From an uncultured bacterium (GTDB taxonomy: Bacteria > Bacteroidota > Bacteroidia > Bacteroidales > Bacteroidaceae), in contig CAJMSE010000003.1 of the NCBI GenBank assembly GCA_905216025.1, forward strand, positions 110,333 to 174,332: 64,000 nucleotides of DNA, given 5' to 3'. The position numbers and the translations under genes were made by a program. Position 1 is the first letter of the stretch. Each line of letters starts with the position of its first letter. The notes beneath the pieces were generated by a model. It was not told the origin of the DNA, ran no database searches, and saw nothing but the letters and a program-made list of their open reading frames with translations. This document shows, piece after piece, positions 45,616 to 53,699 of this stretch.

Positions 45616-46230
45616 ATGAAAACAATGCCAGTAAACGGAAAATTTGAATTGGTGGCACTGCCCTACGGCAAGGAGAGCCTCGAACCGGTAATCAGTTCTG
45701 CAACCATCGGCCTGCACCACGGGAAGCACCTGCAGACGTATCTGAACAATCTGAATGCGGCCATAACGGGCACGAAATATGAGGGAATGGCGCTCGAAGA
45801 CATCGTGACGTCGGCAGACGGGGCGGTGTTCAACAATGCCGGACAGATATTGAACCATAACCTGTATTTCACACAGCTGTGCCCGCCGAAGGACGGCAAC
45901 GCTCCGACGGGCCGTCTGGCCGACGTCATCGAGAGCCAGTTCGGTTCGTTCGAGGCATTCAAGGACGAGTTTGTCAAGAAAGGAGCGTCGCTCTTCGGCT
46001 CGGGATGGGTGTGGCTGTCGGCAGACAACTCGAAGAAACTCATCATCACACAGGAGCACAACGCCTGTAACCCCATCGTGCACGGCCTGCGGCCGCTGCT
46101 GACGTTCGACGTGTGGGAACATGCCTATTACCTCGACTTCCAGAACAGGCGGGCCGACCATCTGGCCGCCATGTGGCAGATAATAGACTGGAGCGTGGTG
46201 GAGCGCAGGATGTGCTGCTGCGGGGAATGA
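45616..46230 (+). CDS. sodB: Superoxide dismutase (Fe/Mn family)
   Basis: 204 residues from the ATG at 45616. Metal ligands H34 (LHHGKHLQTY), H81 (LNHNLYF), D165 and H169 (FDVWEHAYY) are all present. Converts superoxide to peroxide and oxygen in the cytoplasm, relevant for an anaerobe exposed to oxygen. The C-terminus ends with three consecutive cysteines (RRMCCCGE), which I do not know from the family. Monocistronic, with a terminator shared with tyrA. Confidence 0.95.
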   Translation: MKTMPVNGKFELVALPYGKESLEPVISSATIGLHHGKHLQTYLNNLNAAITGTKYEGMALEDIVTSADGAVFNNAGQILNHNLYFTQLCPPKDGNAPTGRLADVIESQFGSFEAFKDEFVKKGASLFGSGWVWLSADNSKKLIITQEHNACNPIVHGLRPLLTFDVWEHAYYLDFQNRRADHLAAMWQIIDWSVVERRMCCCGE

Positions 46231-46268
46231 CAAAAAAACGCGCCTGCCGGTGCCATTCCGGCAGGCGC
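46231..46268. terminator. Bidirectional terminator between sodB and tyrA
   Basis: GCGCCTGCCGG pairs perfectly with CCGGCAGGCGC (7-nt loop); A7 upstream gives the U tract for the minus-strand Phe/Tyr operon. Confidence 0.85.
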
Positions 46269-46284
46269 TTCGTCATGATACGGC

Positions 46285-47067
46285 CTACTTGTTGGCTTCC
46301 ACGTTCTTCCTTATCTTCTCGAGATAGGCCTTCATTCCTTCCGGGTTCTTGCTGTCGATGATGTCGAGCAGGTCTTTAAGCTCGCTGCGTATCTGCTCCA
46401 CCTGTCCGCCGGTATAGGGGTTGAAGAGAATTTCCTGCAGCAGGTAGTCGTCCTCGCTGAGCACTCCCTTGGCTATCTTCATGTGGCGCTTGAACGTCGT
46501 GCCGGGCGCGTCCTGATGCTTCATCACCGCCGCGAAGACGAAAGTGCTCACGAACGGGATACTGAGCGAGTAGGCCACGGTGCGGTCGTGCTCGTCGAAG
46601 GTGTACTCGTAGATATTCAGTCCCAGCTTGGAATAGAGGTCCTTGAAGAATATGCGGCCCATATAGTCGCCCTCGCTGATGATGATGGCGTTCTCCTCGC
46701 TTAGCTGCTGCAGATTGGCGAACGTCGGACCGAACATCGGATGAGTGGACACGTAGCGGTGTCCGCTCTGCTCGTAATAGTCTTTCAGCCCCGTCTTCAC
46801 CGACGCAATGTCGCTGATGATGCAGTCGGCGGGCAGATGCGGCATCACCTCGTCGAACGCAGGGATGGTATACTTAACCGTCACGGCGTTGATGACAAGC
46901 TCCGGGCAGAAGTCGTCAATCTCTTCAAGCGTGGTGAAGCGCCGGCAGTTGTACGTGAAGCGCATTCGCTTCGGGTCTTTCTCATATACGGCCGTCTCGT
47001 GGTCGAAGCTGAGCAGGTCGAGGAAGAAACTGCCCATCTTACCTGCTCCCATTACTAATATTCTCAT
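46285..47067 (-). CDS. tyrA: Prephenate dehydrogenase
   Basis: 260 residues. Rossmann motif GAGKMG (7-12), then the PDH domain with STHPMFGPTFANL and HDRTVAYSLSIPFVSTFVF. Oxidises prephenate to 4-hydroxyphenylpyruvate in tyrosine synthesis. No ACT domain is appended. Last gene of the Phe/Tyr operon, separated from the DAHP synthase gene by a MITE-like repeat. Confidence 0.92.
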   Translation of the reverse strand: MRILVMGAGKMGSFFLDLLSFDHETAVYEKDPKRMRFTYNCRRFTTLEEIDDFCPELVINAVTVKYTIPAFDEVMPHLPADCIISDIASVKTGLKDYYEQSGHRYVSTHPMFGPTFANLQQLSEENAIIISEGDYMGRIFFKDLYSKLGLNIYEYTFDEHDRTVAYSLSIPFVSTFVFAAVMKHQDAPGTTFKRHMKIAKGVLSEDDYLLQEILFNPYTGGQVEQIRSELKDLLDIIDSKNPEGMKAYLEKIRKNVEANK

Positions 47068-47083
47068 TTAAACCTAATGGTTA

Positions 47084-47198
47084 AATGAAGAATGAAGAGT
47101 GAAGAATGAAGAATCGGCTGGCGCGGTGATACTTTGCACCCTTCACAGGCTTCCACTGCGGCAGCAAATTCTTCATTCTTCACTCTTCATTCTTCATT
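47084..47198. repeat. MITE-like inverted repeat between DAHP synthase and tyrA genes
   Basis: Perfect 31-bp inverted ends (47084-47114 and 47168-47198), made of AATGAAGAATGAAGAGTG then AAGAATGAAGAAT; the right arm is preceded by GCGGCAGCAA. 115 bp in all. It could form a long hairpin in the operon mRNA. Confidence 0.85.
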
Positions 47199-47206
47199 AA
47201 ATCCGT

Positions 47207-48271
47207 TTATTTGTTTATTATCTCTATCTGCTGGCGTACAGACTCTTCGTGTATCTCCTCAAACACTTTCTTTATGAAATCGGCGTCCATGCCGCAGAGT
47301 GTGCCCTGGGCTCCGCGCTTGTCGAGAATCTCGTTATAACGCGTTGTCTGGAGCACGGTCATGTTGTGCTCCTTCTTGTACTGGCCTATCTCGCGGCAGA
47401 CGCGCATGCGCTTGGCCAGCAGCTCCATCAGCTGGTTGTCCAGTTCGTCAATCTGCTTGCGCAGCTGCACGATGCCTTCGGTCGTGACGGCCTTGTCGCG
47501 AACGACGAGCAGGCTCAGAATGTAGTCGAGCACATCGGGTGTCACCTGCTGCTTGGCATCGCTCCACGCGCAGTCGGGGTTGCAGTGGCTCTCGACGATG
47601 AGGCCGTCGAAACCGAGGTCCATGGCCTGCTGGCAGAGCGGGGCCACCAGTTCGCGGCTGCCTCCGATGTGGCTCGGATCGCTGAAAATAGGCAGCGATG
47701 GTATGCGGCGGTGCAGTTCGATGGGTATCTGCCACATTGGCAGGTTGCGGTATATCTTCTTGTCGTAGCTCGAGAAGCCGCGGTGTATGGCCCCGAGGCG
47801 CTTGATACCGGCCTGGTTGATGCGCTCTAAAGCGCCTATCCACAGTTCGAGGTCGGGGTTGACGGGGTTCTTCACGAGCACGGGCACGTCCACTCCCTTC
47901 AGCGAGTCGGCCAAAGCCTGCATTGCAAAGGGATTGGCCGACGTGCGGGCACCCACCCAAAGGATGTCAATACCGTATTTCAGAGCCAGTTCCACATGCT
48001 CGGGCGTGGCCACCTCAGTGGCAATGATCATGCCGGTCTCTTTCTTCACGCGGGCCATCCACGGCAGTGCCGTCTCGCCGTTGCCCTCAAATCCGCCCGG
48101 CTTAGTGCGCGGTTTCCACACTCCGGCGCGGAAGATGTGGCAGCCCTTGGCGGCAAGCTGCTGTGCCGTTGTCATCACCTGCTCTTCTGTCTCGGCCGAG
48201 CAGGGGCCTGCTATCACGTAGGGGCGGACGTTGTCGCACGGTAGTTGTAAGTTCTCTAATTGCAGTTCCAT
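47207..48271 (-). CDS. aroF: Bifunctional DAHP synthase / chorismate mutase
   Basis: 354 residues. The first ~260 are a type I (AroG/KdsA fold) DAHP synthase: YVIAGPCSAE, FRAGVWKPRTKPGGFEG, LWVGARTSANPF, IFSDPSHIGGSR. Residues ~270-354 are an AroQ chorismate mutase (VQLRKQIDELDNQLMELLAKRMRVCREIGQYKK). It makes the first shikimate intermediate and converts chorismate to prephenate, feeding both the dehydratase and dehydrogenase encoded in the same operon. Confidence 0.95.
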   Translation of the reverse strand: MELQLENLQLPCDNVRPYVIAGPCSAETEEQVMTTAQQLAAKGCHIFRAGVWKPRTKPGGFEGNGETALPWMARVKKETGMIIATEVATPEHVELALKYGIDILWVGARTSANPFAMQALADSLKGVDVPVLVKNPVNPDLELWIGALERINQAGIKRLGAIHRGFSSYDKKIYRNLPMWQIPIELHRRIPSLPIFSDPSHIGGSRELVAPLCQQAMDLGFDGLIVESHCNPDCAWSDAKQQVTPDVLDYILSLLVVRDKAVTTEGIVQLRKQIDELDNQLMELLAKRMRVCREIGQYKKEHNMTVLQTTRYNEILDKRGAQGTLCGMDADFIKKVFEEIHEESVRQQIEIINK

Positions 48272-48311
48272 GTTATTTTAGTTTTTTATTGTTTCCTTTA
48301 CTTTAAGTTTT

Positions 48312-48440
48312 TATGGGAGAAATGGGATATTTATGGGAGATTATGGGAGGAATGGGACATTGCGAAAAACCTTCGGGCATAACCAATCCTTCAATTCCCC
48401 ATCACCTGTCTCCCGCAGCCCTCCCCCTTGGGGGAGTTGG
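48312..48440. repeat. Repeat-rich gap between aminotransferase and DAHP synthase genes
   Basis: Imperfect tandem words TATGGGAGAAATGGGA / TATGGGAGGAATGGGA, then a palindrome-like CCTCCCCCTTGGGGGAG followed by TTGGAGGGGGCC. It makes a 178-bp gap in an otherwise compact operon. Confidence 0.5.
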
Positions 48441-48449
48441 AGGGGGCCT

Positions 48450-49628
48450 TCATCCCAATGCCTTTATCCTTGCAAGAGCCTCCTCCAGCTTCTCCTCCTT
48501 GGCGCAGAGCGAGATGCGGATGTAGCGTTCGCCGTTGCTGCCGAAGATGAAGCCGGGTGTGATGAACACGCGGGCCTCGTGGAGTATGCGCTCGGTGAGG
48601 TCTTCTACATTACTATATATGTCGGGGATGCGGCCCCAGAGGAACATTCCCACCTGCGCCGGGTCGTACGTGCAGCCCAGCACGCGCATTATCTCCTCCG
48701 CATAGCGGCGGCGGCGCGAGTAGGTGGCGATGTTGGCCTCGCGGTGCCAGTCGTCGCTGTTGGCATACGCCTCGGCGGCGGCGAGCTGCAGGCCGCGGAA
48801 CGTTCCGCTGTCGATGTTGCTCTTTATCTTGAGTATCCAGCTGATGAACGTGGCGTTCGACGCGCACATGCCCACGCGCCAGCCAGGCATGTTGTGACTC
48901 TTCGACATCGAGTTGAACTCGATGCAGCAGTCTTTCGCCCCCGGTATCTGGAGCAGCGACATGGGATTGTCGTTGAGGATGAACGAATACGGGTTGTCGT
49001 TGACCACGACGATGCCGTGGCGGCGGGCGAAACCGACGAGCCGTTCGTAGGTCTCGCGACGCGCATTTCCACCCGTGGGCATGTTCGGATAGTTGGTCCA
49101 CATCAGGCGGACGCGGCTCAGGTCCATCCGCTCCAGCTCGTCAAAGTCGGGCTGCCAGCCGTTATCCTCACGCAGGTTGTAGTTCACCACCCGCGCACCG
49201 AGAATCTTGCTGAGCGACGTGTACGTAGGGTATCCGGGGTTAGGCACAAGCACCTCGTCGCCTGGATTGACGAAAGCGAGCGTCACATGCAGTATGCCCT
49301 CCTTCGAACCGATGAGCGGCTGTATCTCCGTGGCGGCGTCAAGCTCCACGCCGTACCACCGCTTGTAGAATCCGGCCATGGCGCGGCGCAGCTCGGGCGT
49401 GCCCGATGTGGGCTGGTATCCGTGGCTGTCGGCGCGGCGCGCCACGTCGCAGAGCGTCTCGACGGTCTTCTCCGACGGCGGCATGTCGGGGCTGCCTATT
49501 GCCAGACTGATGATATCCAGGCCCTCGGCATTCATCCGAGCCACCTCTTTCAGCTTGCGGCTGAAGTAGTATTCGCTGACGAGCGAGAGGCGCTCGGCGG
49601 GCTGTATGCTATTCATATTGCTTTCCAT
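48450..49628 (-). CDS. Class I/II PLP aminotransferase of the Phe/Tyr operon
   Basis: 392 residues, fold type I. The PLP lysine is K243 in FNSMSKSHNMPGWRVG; other blocks are AIGSPDMPPSEKT, YQPTSGTPELRRAMAGFY, NPGYPTYTS and YIRISLCAKEE. By context it transaminates phenylpyruvate and 4-hydroxyphenylpyruvate, though the family also includes diaminopimelate-type enzymes. Its start overlaps the pheA end by 20 bp, indicating translational coupling. Confidence 0.88.
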   Translation of the reverse strand: MESNMNSIQPAERLSLVSEYYFSRKLKEVARMNAEGLDIISLAIGSPDMPPSEKTVETLCDVARRADSHGYQPTSGTPELRRAMAGFYKRWYGVELDAATEIQPLIGSKEGILHVTLAFVNPGDEVLVPNPGYPTYTSLSKILGARVVNYNLREDNGWQPDFDELERMDLSRVRLMWTNYPNMPTGGNARRETYERLVGFARRHGIVVVNDNPYSFILNDNPMSLLQIPGAKDCCIEFNSMSKSHNMPGWRVGMCASNATFISWILKIKSNIDSGTFRGLQLAAAEAYANSDDWHREANIATYSRRRRYAEEIMRVLGCTYDPAQVGMFLWGRIPDIYSNVEDLTERILHEARVFITPGFIFGSNGERYIRISLCAKEEKLEEALARIKALG

Positions 49629-50451
49629 CTTGATATTCTCCTAATATTTTGAGTTCCTTGGTAAGTGGTGCTATCGCGTCGATGCTCTGCCGGTAGCGGG
49701 TCAGGTTGTCGTAGGTCACGTCCACGTAGAACATGTATTCCCACTCGTGCCCTATGATTGGCAGCGACTGTATCTTCGTCATGTTGATCTTGTAGAACGA
49801 CAGTATGCTGAGCACCTGCGACAGGGAGCCCTCCTCATGGGGCAGCGAGAAGACGAGACTCGACTTGTTAGTGCTGTCGAGTGAGCGCAGGAAGTCGGCC
49901 TTGCGTGGATTGCACACCACGAGAAAGCGGGTGAAGTTGTGCTTGTTGTCCTCGATATGGTCTTCCAATATCTTCATGCCGTAGAGCAGGGCGGCGGTCG
50001 AACTGCATATCGCCGCCCATCCGCGGTGCTGCTCCTCGGCAATCTCCTTTGCCGAACCGGCGGTGTCTTCGCTCTCGACGGCCTTCATCTTCGGATGTCC
50101 CGACAGGAAGTTGCGGCACTGCATGAGCGCCACCGGATGCGAGTGCACCTCGGTTATCGTGTCCCAGTCGTCGTCGGGCAGACAGCAGATGCAGTGCGAG
50201 ATGTGGAGCTTGTGCTCCCCGACGACCGTCGTTCCCGAGTCGCGCAGCAGCTCATAGTTGTGCAGCAGGCTTCCGGCGATAGTGTTCTCGATGGCCATCA
50301 TGCCGATTACGGTTGGGTCGCGCCGTATGTTTTCAAACACTTCCTCGAACGTCGCGCAGCATATCAGCTGCACCTGCTCCCCGTCGAAATACTGGTTGGC
50401 CGCTATGTCGTGGAACGACCCTATCAGTCCCTGTATTGCTATTCTCTTCAT
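49609..50451 (-). CDS. pheA: Prephenate dehydratase
   Basis: 280 residues. Dehydratase domain (IAIQGLIGSFHDIAANQYF, GMMAIENTIAGSLLHNYELL, and HNFTRFLVV with the conserved TRF) and C-terminal ACT domain (SSLVFSLPHEEGSLSQVLSILSFYKINM). The usual ACT ESRP phenylalanine-site motif reads QSLP here, so feedback binding may differ. Converts prephenate to phenylpyruvate. First structural gene of pheA-aminotransferase-aroF-tyrA, directly behind a Phe/Tyr attenuator. Confidence 0.95.
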   Translation of the reverse strand: MKRIAIQGLIGSFHDIAANQYFDGEQVQLICCATFEEVFENIRRDPTVIGMMAIENTIAGSLLHNYELLRDSGTTVVGEHKLHISHCICCLPDDDWDTITEVHSHPVALMQCRNFLSGHPKMKAVESEDTAGSAKEIAEEQHRGWAAICSSTAALLYGMKILEDHIEDNKHNFTRFLVVCNPRKADFLRSLDSTNKSSLVFSLPHEEGSLSQVLSILSFYKINMTKIQSLPIIGHEWEYMFYVDVTYDNLTRYRQSIDAIAPLTKELKILGEYQDGKQYE

Positions 50452-50469
50452 TTTATGCTCTTAATAACT

Positions 50470-50575
50470 AAAAAGTCCCGCCTCATCAGTTGTGAAGCGG
50501 GACTTGACTGTATTCATCTGTTTGATGTTTGTCTTATCATAAGTTGAAATCTACACGCAACTTCCCGCTTCACAA
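50470..50575 (-). promoter_or_regulatory. Phe/Tyr transcription attenuator of the pheA operon
   Basis: Two exclusive pairings are visible on the minus-strand RNA. Segment 50502-50490 (TCCCGCTTCACAA) can pair perfectly over 13 bp with 50575-50563 (TTGTGAAGCGGGA) inside the leader reading frame: antiterminator. The same segment, as AAGTCCCGC (50505-50497), can instead pair with GCGGGACTT (50481-50473), followed by TTTTT: terminator, ending ~20 nt before the pheA ATG. A ribosome stalled at the Phe/Tyr codons leaves the first segment free (read-through); one that reaches the stop codon covers it (termination). Confidence 0.9.
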
Positions 50576-50628
50576 TTCCTTGCAAAGTAAAAGTAAAAGC
50601 TGTAAAAGTATGCGTCAAATTTCTTCAT
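50551..50628 (-). CDS. Leader peptide of the pheA operon (Phe/Tyr-rich)
   Basis: A 25-codon frame, ATG at 50628-50626, TAG at 50553-50551. Residues 4-15 read FDAYFYSFYFYF: five Phe and four Tyr in twelve codons. It begins ~24 nt after the predicted transcription start and its last codons contain the antiterminator strand. The composition matches the two end products of the operon, as in classical amino-acid attenuators. The peptide itself need have no function. Confidence 0.9.
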   Translation of the reverse strand: MKKFDAYFYSFYFYFARNCEAGSCV

Positions 50629-50658
50629 CGTTTATCTCTCGTTTTGTTTCTTTGCTTG

Positions 50659-50690
50659 CAAAAGTATAACATTTCCACGAAACCAGCAAA
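50659..50690 (-). promoter_or_regulatory. Promoter of the pheA operon
   Basis: Minus strand: TTTG (50690-50687), 20-bp spacer, TACTTTTG (50666-50659), the Bacteroidetes consensus. It places the transcript start at about 50652 and a ~200-nt leader. Confidence 0.85.
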
Positions 50691-50791
50691 TAAATTGCAA
50701 TATTTTTCGCCCGTTTGCTTACTTTTTAGTTGTTTCCATCGTCATTACCTACCATGGTATCATCATTCAAGCATCAACTGCACGGCAGAGA

Positions 50792-52750
50792 TTACCTTAT
50801 CACTATTTTCTTTTCTGAATTGCCTTGACGTATGATATAGATTCCACCGGTAAGGGATTCTAAGCTATCCGCCACACGCATGCCTTGAAGATTATATACT
50901 GCAAATGGTTCTTTATAATCGACATCATTGCCGGACAAGACACTTCCGATTCCATTCAGCCCTCCTACAAGTTCGTATTTCTTAAAGTTCTTCCATACCG
51001 GCGCATTGCGGTATGCCTCATATGCCTGCGCATCGATTCGTGGCGTGACATTATTATATGTATCTTGCGAGAATTCCTTGCAAAGAGGAGGCGTGAGGGC
51101 TGAACAGGTAATAGATTCCAACCCTTCGTTGAACTGCATGCACAAGTAACGGATATCCTTCACAAGACCACCGATGCCGAGAGTCTTTATGGTTTCCCAA
51201 CGGTAACCGGAATATGGTTCAAGATAACTTTCATCGCATCCCATATCCCTACCGATATACAGTTCTTCTATATTCTTTATATTTATATGTTTCATGTCCT
51301 CTATCCTGTCAGGGCCGTCGCTGAAGACGAGCTTCTTGAGGTTTTCCGATATCAGCCAGCTTCCATTGTCACCGAATTGTACAACACTGGCGGGAATGGT
51401 CAGCTCTTTCAAATCGTCCAGGTCTATAGCCGAGCCGCCTATATAGGTCACAGTCTCTGGCAGATGCAGTTCTGTAAGCGGGCAGCCGCGTATAGCCCAG
51501 TCCTCCAATCTTTCAAGTGTCGATGGCAGAGTCAGCTGGGTCAGAGACGTACAACGCACAATATTAGCGTACTCAAGCACTTTCACTCCTTCGGGGATAC
51601 GGAGAGACTTCAAAGAGTTGCACTCCCGGAATACTTCTCCCGTCGCCATGTCGTCTCGTGCACCTATCGATTCCATCCTCTGTGGCATCGTTATCGTCTC
51701 CAACGATGTGCAATAGTGAAATACTCCCGGGCCGATGACCGTGCAATTCTCGGGAACTTTAAAACTCTTCAATGAGCGGCAGCCATAGAAACTTTGTCGA
51801 GGCAAAACCTTCACGTTATTGCCGAGATTCACATCCACGAGCGATTCACATCCCGGACATGGCCCCATACCTATATTATCCCCTAACGAGACGGTCTGCA
51901 ATTTATCCGAAAAGATAAGTGATGTCAGTTTATGGCAATCTCCAAATGCGCAATATCCAACTTCGACTACTTCCGTGAGGTCCGGCAGCGATTCGAGGAT
52001 AGAACATGAGCCGAATGCCGCAACTCCGATTTGAGTTAGCGGGGTTGCCGCTGTGACACTCCGCAGGCTTTCACAATCAGCAAAAGAATAATCGCCTATC
52101 ACGGTAAGACCTATGGGCAACGACATTTGTTCCAATGAAGTACACTTATAAAAACAATAAGACGGCAAGTTGGTGATACCCTCTCCCATGACAACATCTT
52201 TTAAAGATGTGCAGCCTTCAAATAGCGACATTCCAATTTCTGTTACAGTATTTGGGATGGTTATTGAGGTTAATTTTACGCAATCTTTAAAGCAACCACC
52301 TCCCACTGTCTTCAATCCCATTGGAAGAGAGACGGTTTCCAGACTTGAACATCCTTGGAAACCTCCCACAAGCGTCTCCACCCCATTTGGTATAACAATG
52401 GATTTGAGTGCAGAGCAATTGGCAAACGCACCGGCTTCAATAGTTTTCAATCCTTCAGAAAGTGTGATGGAAGTCAAGTGCACGCAATCCTTGAAAGCAT
52501 TGAGGCCTATTTTAGTCACATTGTATGTAACGTTTTCTTCATACACGGCATCATAATACGTAACTTTGGAAGGTATAGTAACCTTTCCCACATACGGATC
52601 TTCCTGATTGTACGTTACATATACATCCGTCACAGCCCCTCCCCAATAATCATAGTTGTAGTAAATACCATCTACTTCAAAATGGTACGCTAAGGCTTCT
52701 ATTGCGTATAACGACAATAGAAGCTGAATCAAAAATACTTTTTTATGCAT
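50792..52750 (-). CDS. BspA-type leucine-rich-repeat surface protein
   Basis: 652 residues from the ATG at 52750, where a signal peptide starts (MHKKVFLIQLLLSLYAIEALA); the earlier in-frame ATG would add a non-signal stretch. About 17 LRR_5 repeats of the form CxxLxSITLSEGLKTIEAGAFANC fill residues ~70-580. The C-terminus (AVYNLQGMRVADSLESLTGG, then IYIIRQG...KKIVIR) resembles a type A type IX secretion sorting domain, so the protein is probably exported to the surface by T9SS. The gene is more AT-rich than its neighbours. BspA-like proteins often mediate adhesion. Confidence 0.88.
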   Translation of the reverse strand: MHKKVFLIQLLLSLYAIEALAYHFEVDGIYYNYDYWGGAVTDVYVTYNQEDPYVGKVTIPSKVTYYDAVYEENVTYNVTKIGLNAFKDCVHLTSITLSEGLKTIEAGAFANCSALKSIVIPNGVETLVGGFQGCSSLETVSLPMGLKTVGGGCFKDCVKLTSITIPNTVTEIGMSLFEGCTSLKDVVMGEGITNLPSYCFYKCTSLEQMSLPIGLTVIGDYSFADCESLRSVTAATPLTQIGVAAFGSCSILESLPDLTEVVEVGYCAFGDCHKLTSLIFSDKLQTVSLGDNIGMGPCPGCESLVDVNLGNNVKVLPRQSFYGCRSLKSFKVPENCTVIGPGVFHYCTSLETITMPQRMESIGARDDMATGEVFRECNSLKSLRIPEGVKVLEYANIVRCTSLTQLTLPSTLERLEDWAIRGCPLTELHLPETVTYIGGSAIDLDDLKELTIPASVVQFGDNGSWLISENLKKLVFSDGPDRIEDMKHINIKNIEELYIGRDMGCDESYLEPYSGYRWETIKTLGIGGLVKDIRYLCMQFNEGLESITCSALTPPLCKEFSQDTYNNVTPRIDAQAYEAYRNAPVWKNFKKYELVGGLNGIGSVLSGNDVDYKEPFAVYNLQGMRVADSLESLTGGIYIIRQGNSEKKIVIR

Positions 52751-52920
52751 TGTGTTATTATTTTGCGAAAAAAGCGTGGTAACCATTCTGCCTGCTTGAT
52801 TTCTGATTAGGTTACCGCCAAGTGACCCGCTATATAACAAGCAACAGAACAGTCCACGCCCTATCTGCGTGAACTCTCAGTCTACTTGTCCTCATATAGC
52901 GAATATTTGGCGGTATTCAA

Positions 52921-53052
52921 TCAGAAGAGAACAAGAGCTAAAAGCTCAATACTTTTTATCTTTTTCAAAATATCAGCGAATGGAGACGCTTCTTCAGTTG
53001 TTAATGATTTGCCGCTCGTCACGGCTGCTTTTCCCAACTTGCGGAATGCCAT
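52921..53052 (-). CDS. Possible small protein or gene remnant
   Basis: A 43-codon frame starting MAFRKLGKAAVTSGK. The frame continues open upstream of the ATG for ~20 codons (KKQERNAIGKQSSGK), and a rare AAAGGAGGTC lies at its head, but no ATG is there. It could be a remnant of a longer gene. I do not recognise it. Confidence 0.25.
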   Translation of the reverse strand: MAFRKLGKAAVTSGKSLTTEEASPFADILKKIKSIELLALVLF

Positions 53053-53206
53053 CTTTCCAGATGACTGTTTCCCGATAGCGTTTCGTTCTTGTTTTTTTCT
53101 TGACCTCCTTTTTTAATATCATTACATAGTAACGGATGCCCTACAAGCTATTTTGCATTATAATACTCAGTACTTTCCTGTAGGACAACACGTAGAATAA
53201 CACGTG

Positions 53207-53214
53207 CAAAGATA
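53207..53214 (-). promoter_or_regulatory. Promoter-like box far upstream of the LRR gene
   Basis: Minus strand TATCTTTG, with no matching -33, about 455 bp upstream of the LRR start. Confidence 0.35.
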
Positions 53215-53313
53215 ATCTTTTTACCCCAAAAAACAATCCGGCATGTAAGAAAAGTGAATATAATCTTATAAATCTTGTTATGGCTGTGCAATAATGAATT
53301 GGTTTCATCGAGG

Positions 53314-53395
53314 TTGTAGGGACTTAGCTTGTCTAAGTCCTCATGTAAAAAGAACTCTCACAGAATAATGACTTAGACAAGCTAAGTCCCTACAA
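53314..53395. repeat. 82-bp hairpin element with 26-bp perfect inverted ends
   Basis: Ends 53314-53339 and 53370-53395 are perfect inverted copies (outermost TTGTAGGGACTTAGC; inner CTTGTCTAAGTC). Each arm is itself nearly palindromic (GACTTAG/CTAAGTC). MITE- or REP-like; no coding capacity. Confidence 0.8.
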
Positions 53396-53472
53396 GAAAG
53401 TGGAAGAATCAATCATTGCTCTACTTACTCATTTTGGCAAATGAGATATCTTCAACAATCCAGCCATCCACG

Positions 53473-53540
53473 TATCAAAAGTGGCTCATTGACGCATCGT
53501 AAACGAGCCACTTTTGATGCGTTAACGAGCCACTTCTGAT
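53473..53540. repeat. 22-bp spaced repeat of GAGCCACTT
   Basis: GAGCCACTTTTGATGCGTTA at 53505 and GAGCCACTTCTGAT at 53527 are exactly 22 bp apart; an inverted copy (ATCAAAAGTGGCTC) lies at 53474-53487. Confidence 0.6.
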
Positions 53541-53699
53541 TTAGAACTAATATCGCCGGAATCTATTACATATCCGTCGCGATAAGGATTGTTTAATAAT
53601 ATACTATAATTAAAAGGCAGCGGATTGGTTATAATCATTCGGGTTGCCTTGTACGGTAGATGACGATTGAAGATTCTGTCGCCTTGCCTGCATGCCGGC

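Larger units (their letters stand above)
52751..53699. other. Long AT-rich region without a clear gene
   Basis: About 950 bp between the LRR and RNA methyltransferase genes, both minus strand. It holds a possible 43-codon frame (52921-53052), a promoter-like box (53207-53214), an 82-bp hairpin element (53314-53395) and a 22-bp repeat pair (53473-53540). It looks like accumulated small mobile or decayed DNA. Confidence 0.6.
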
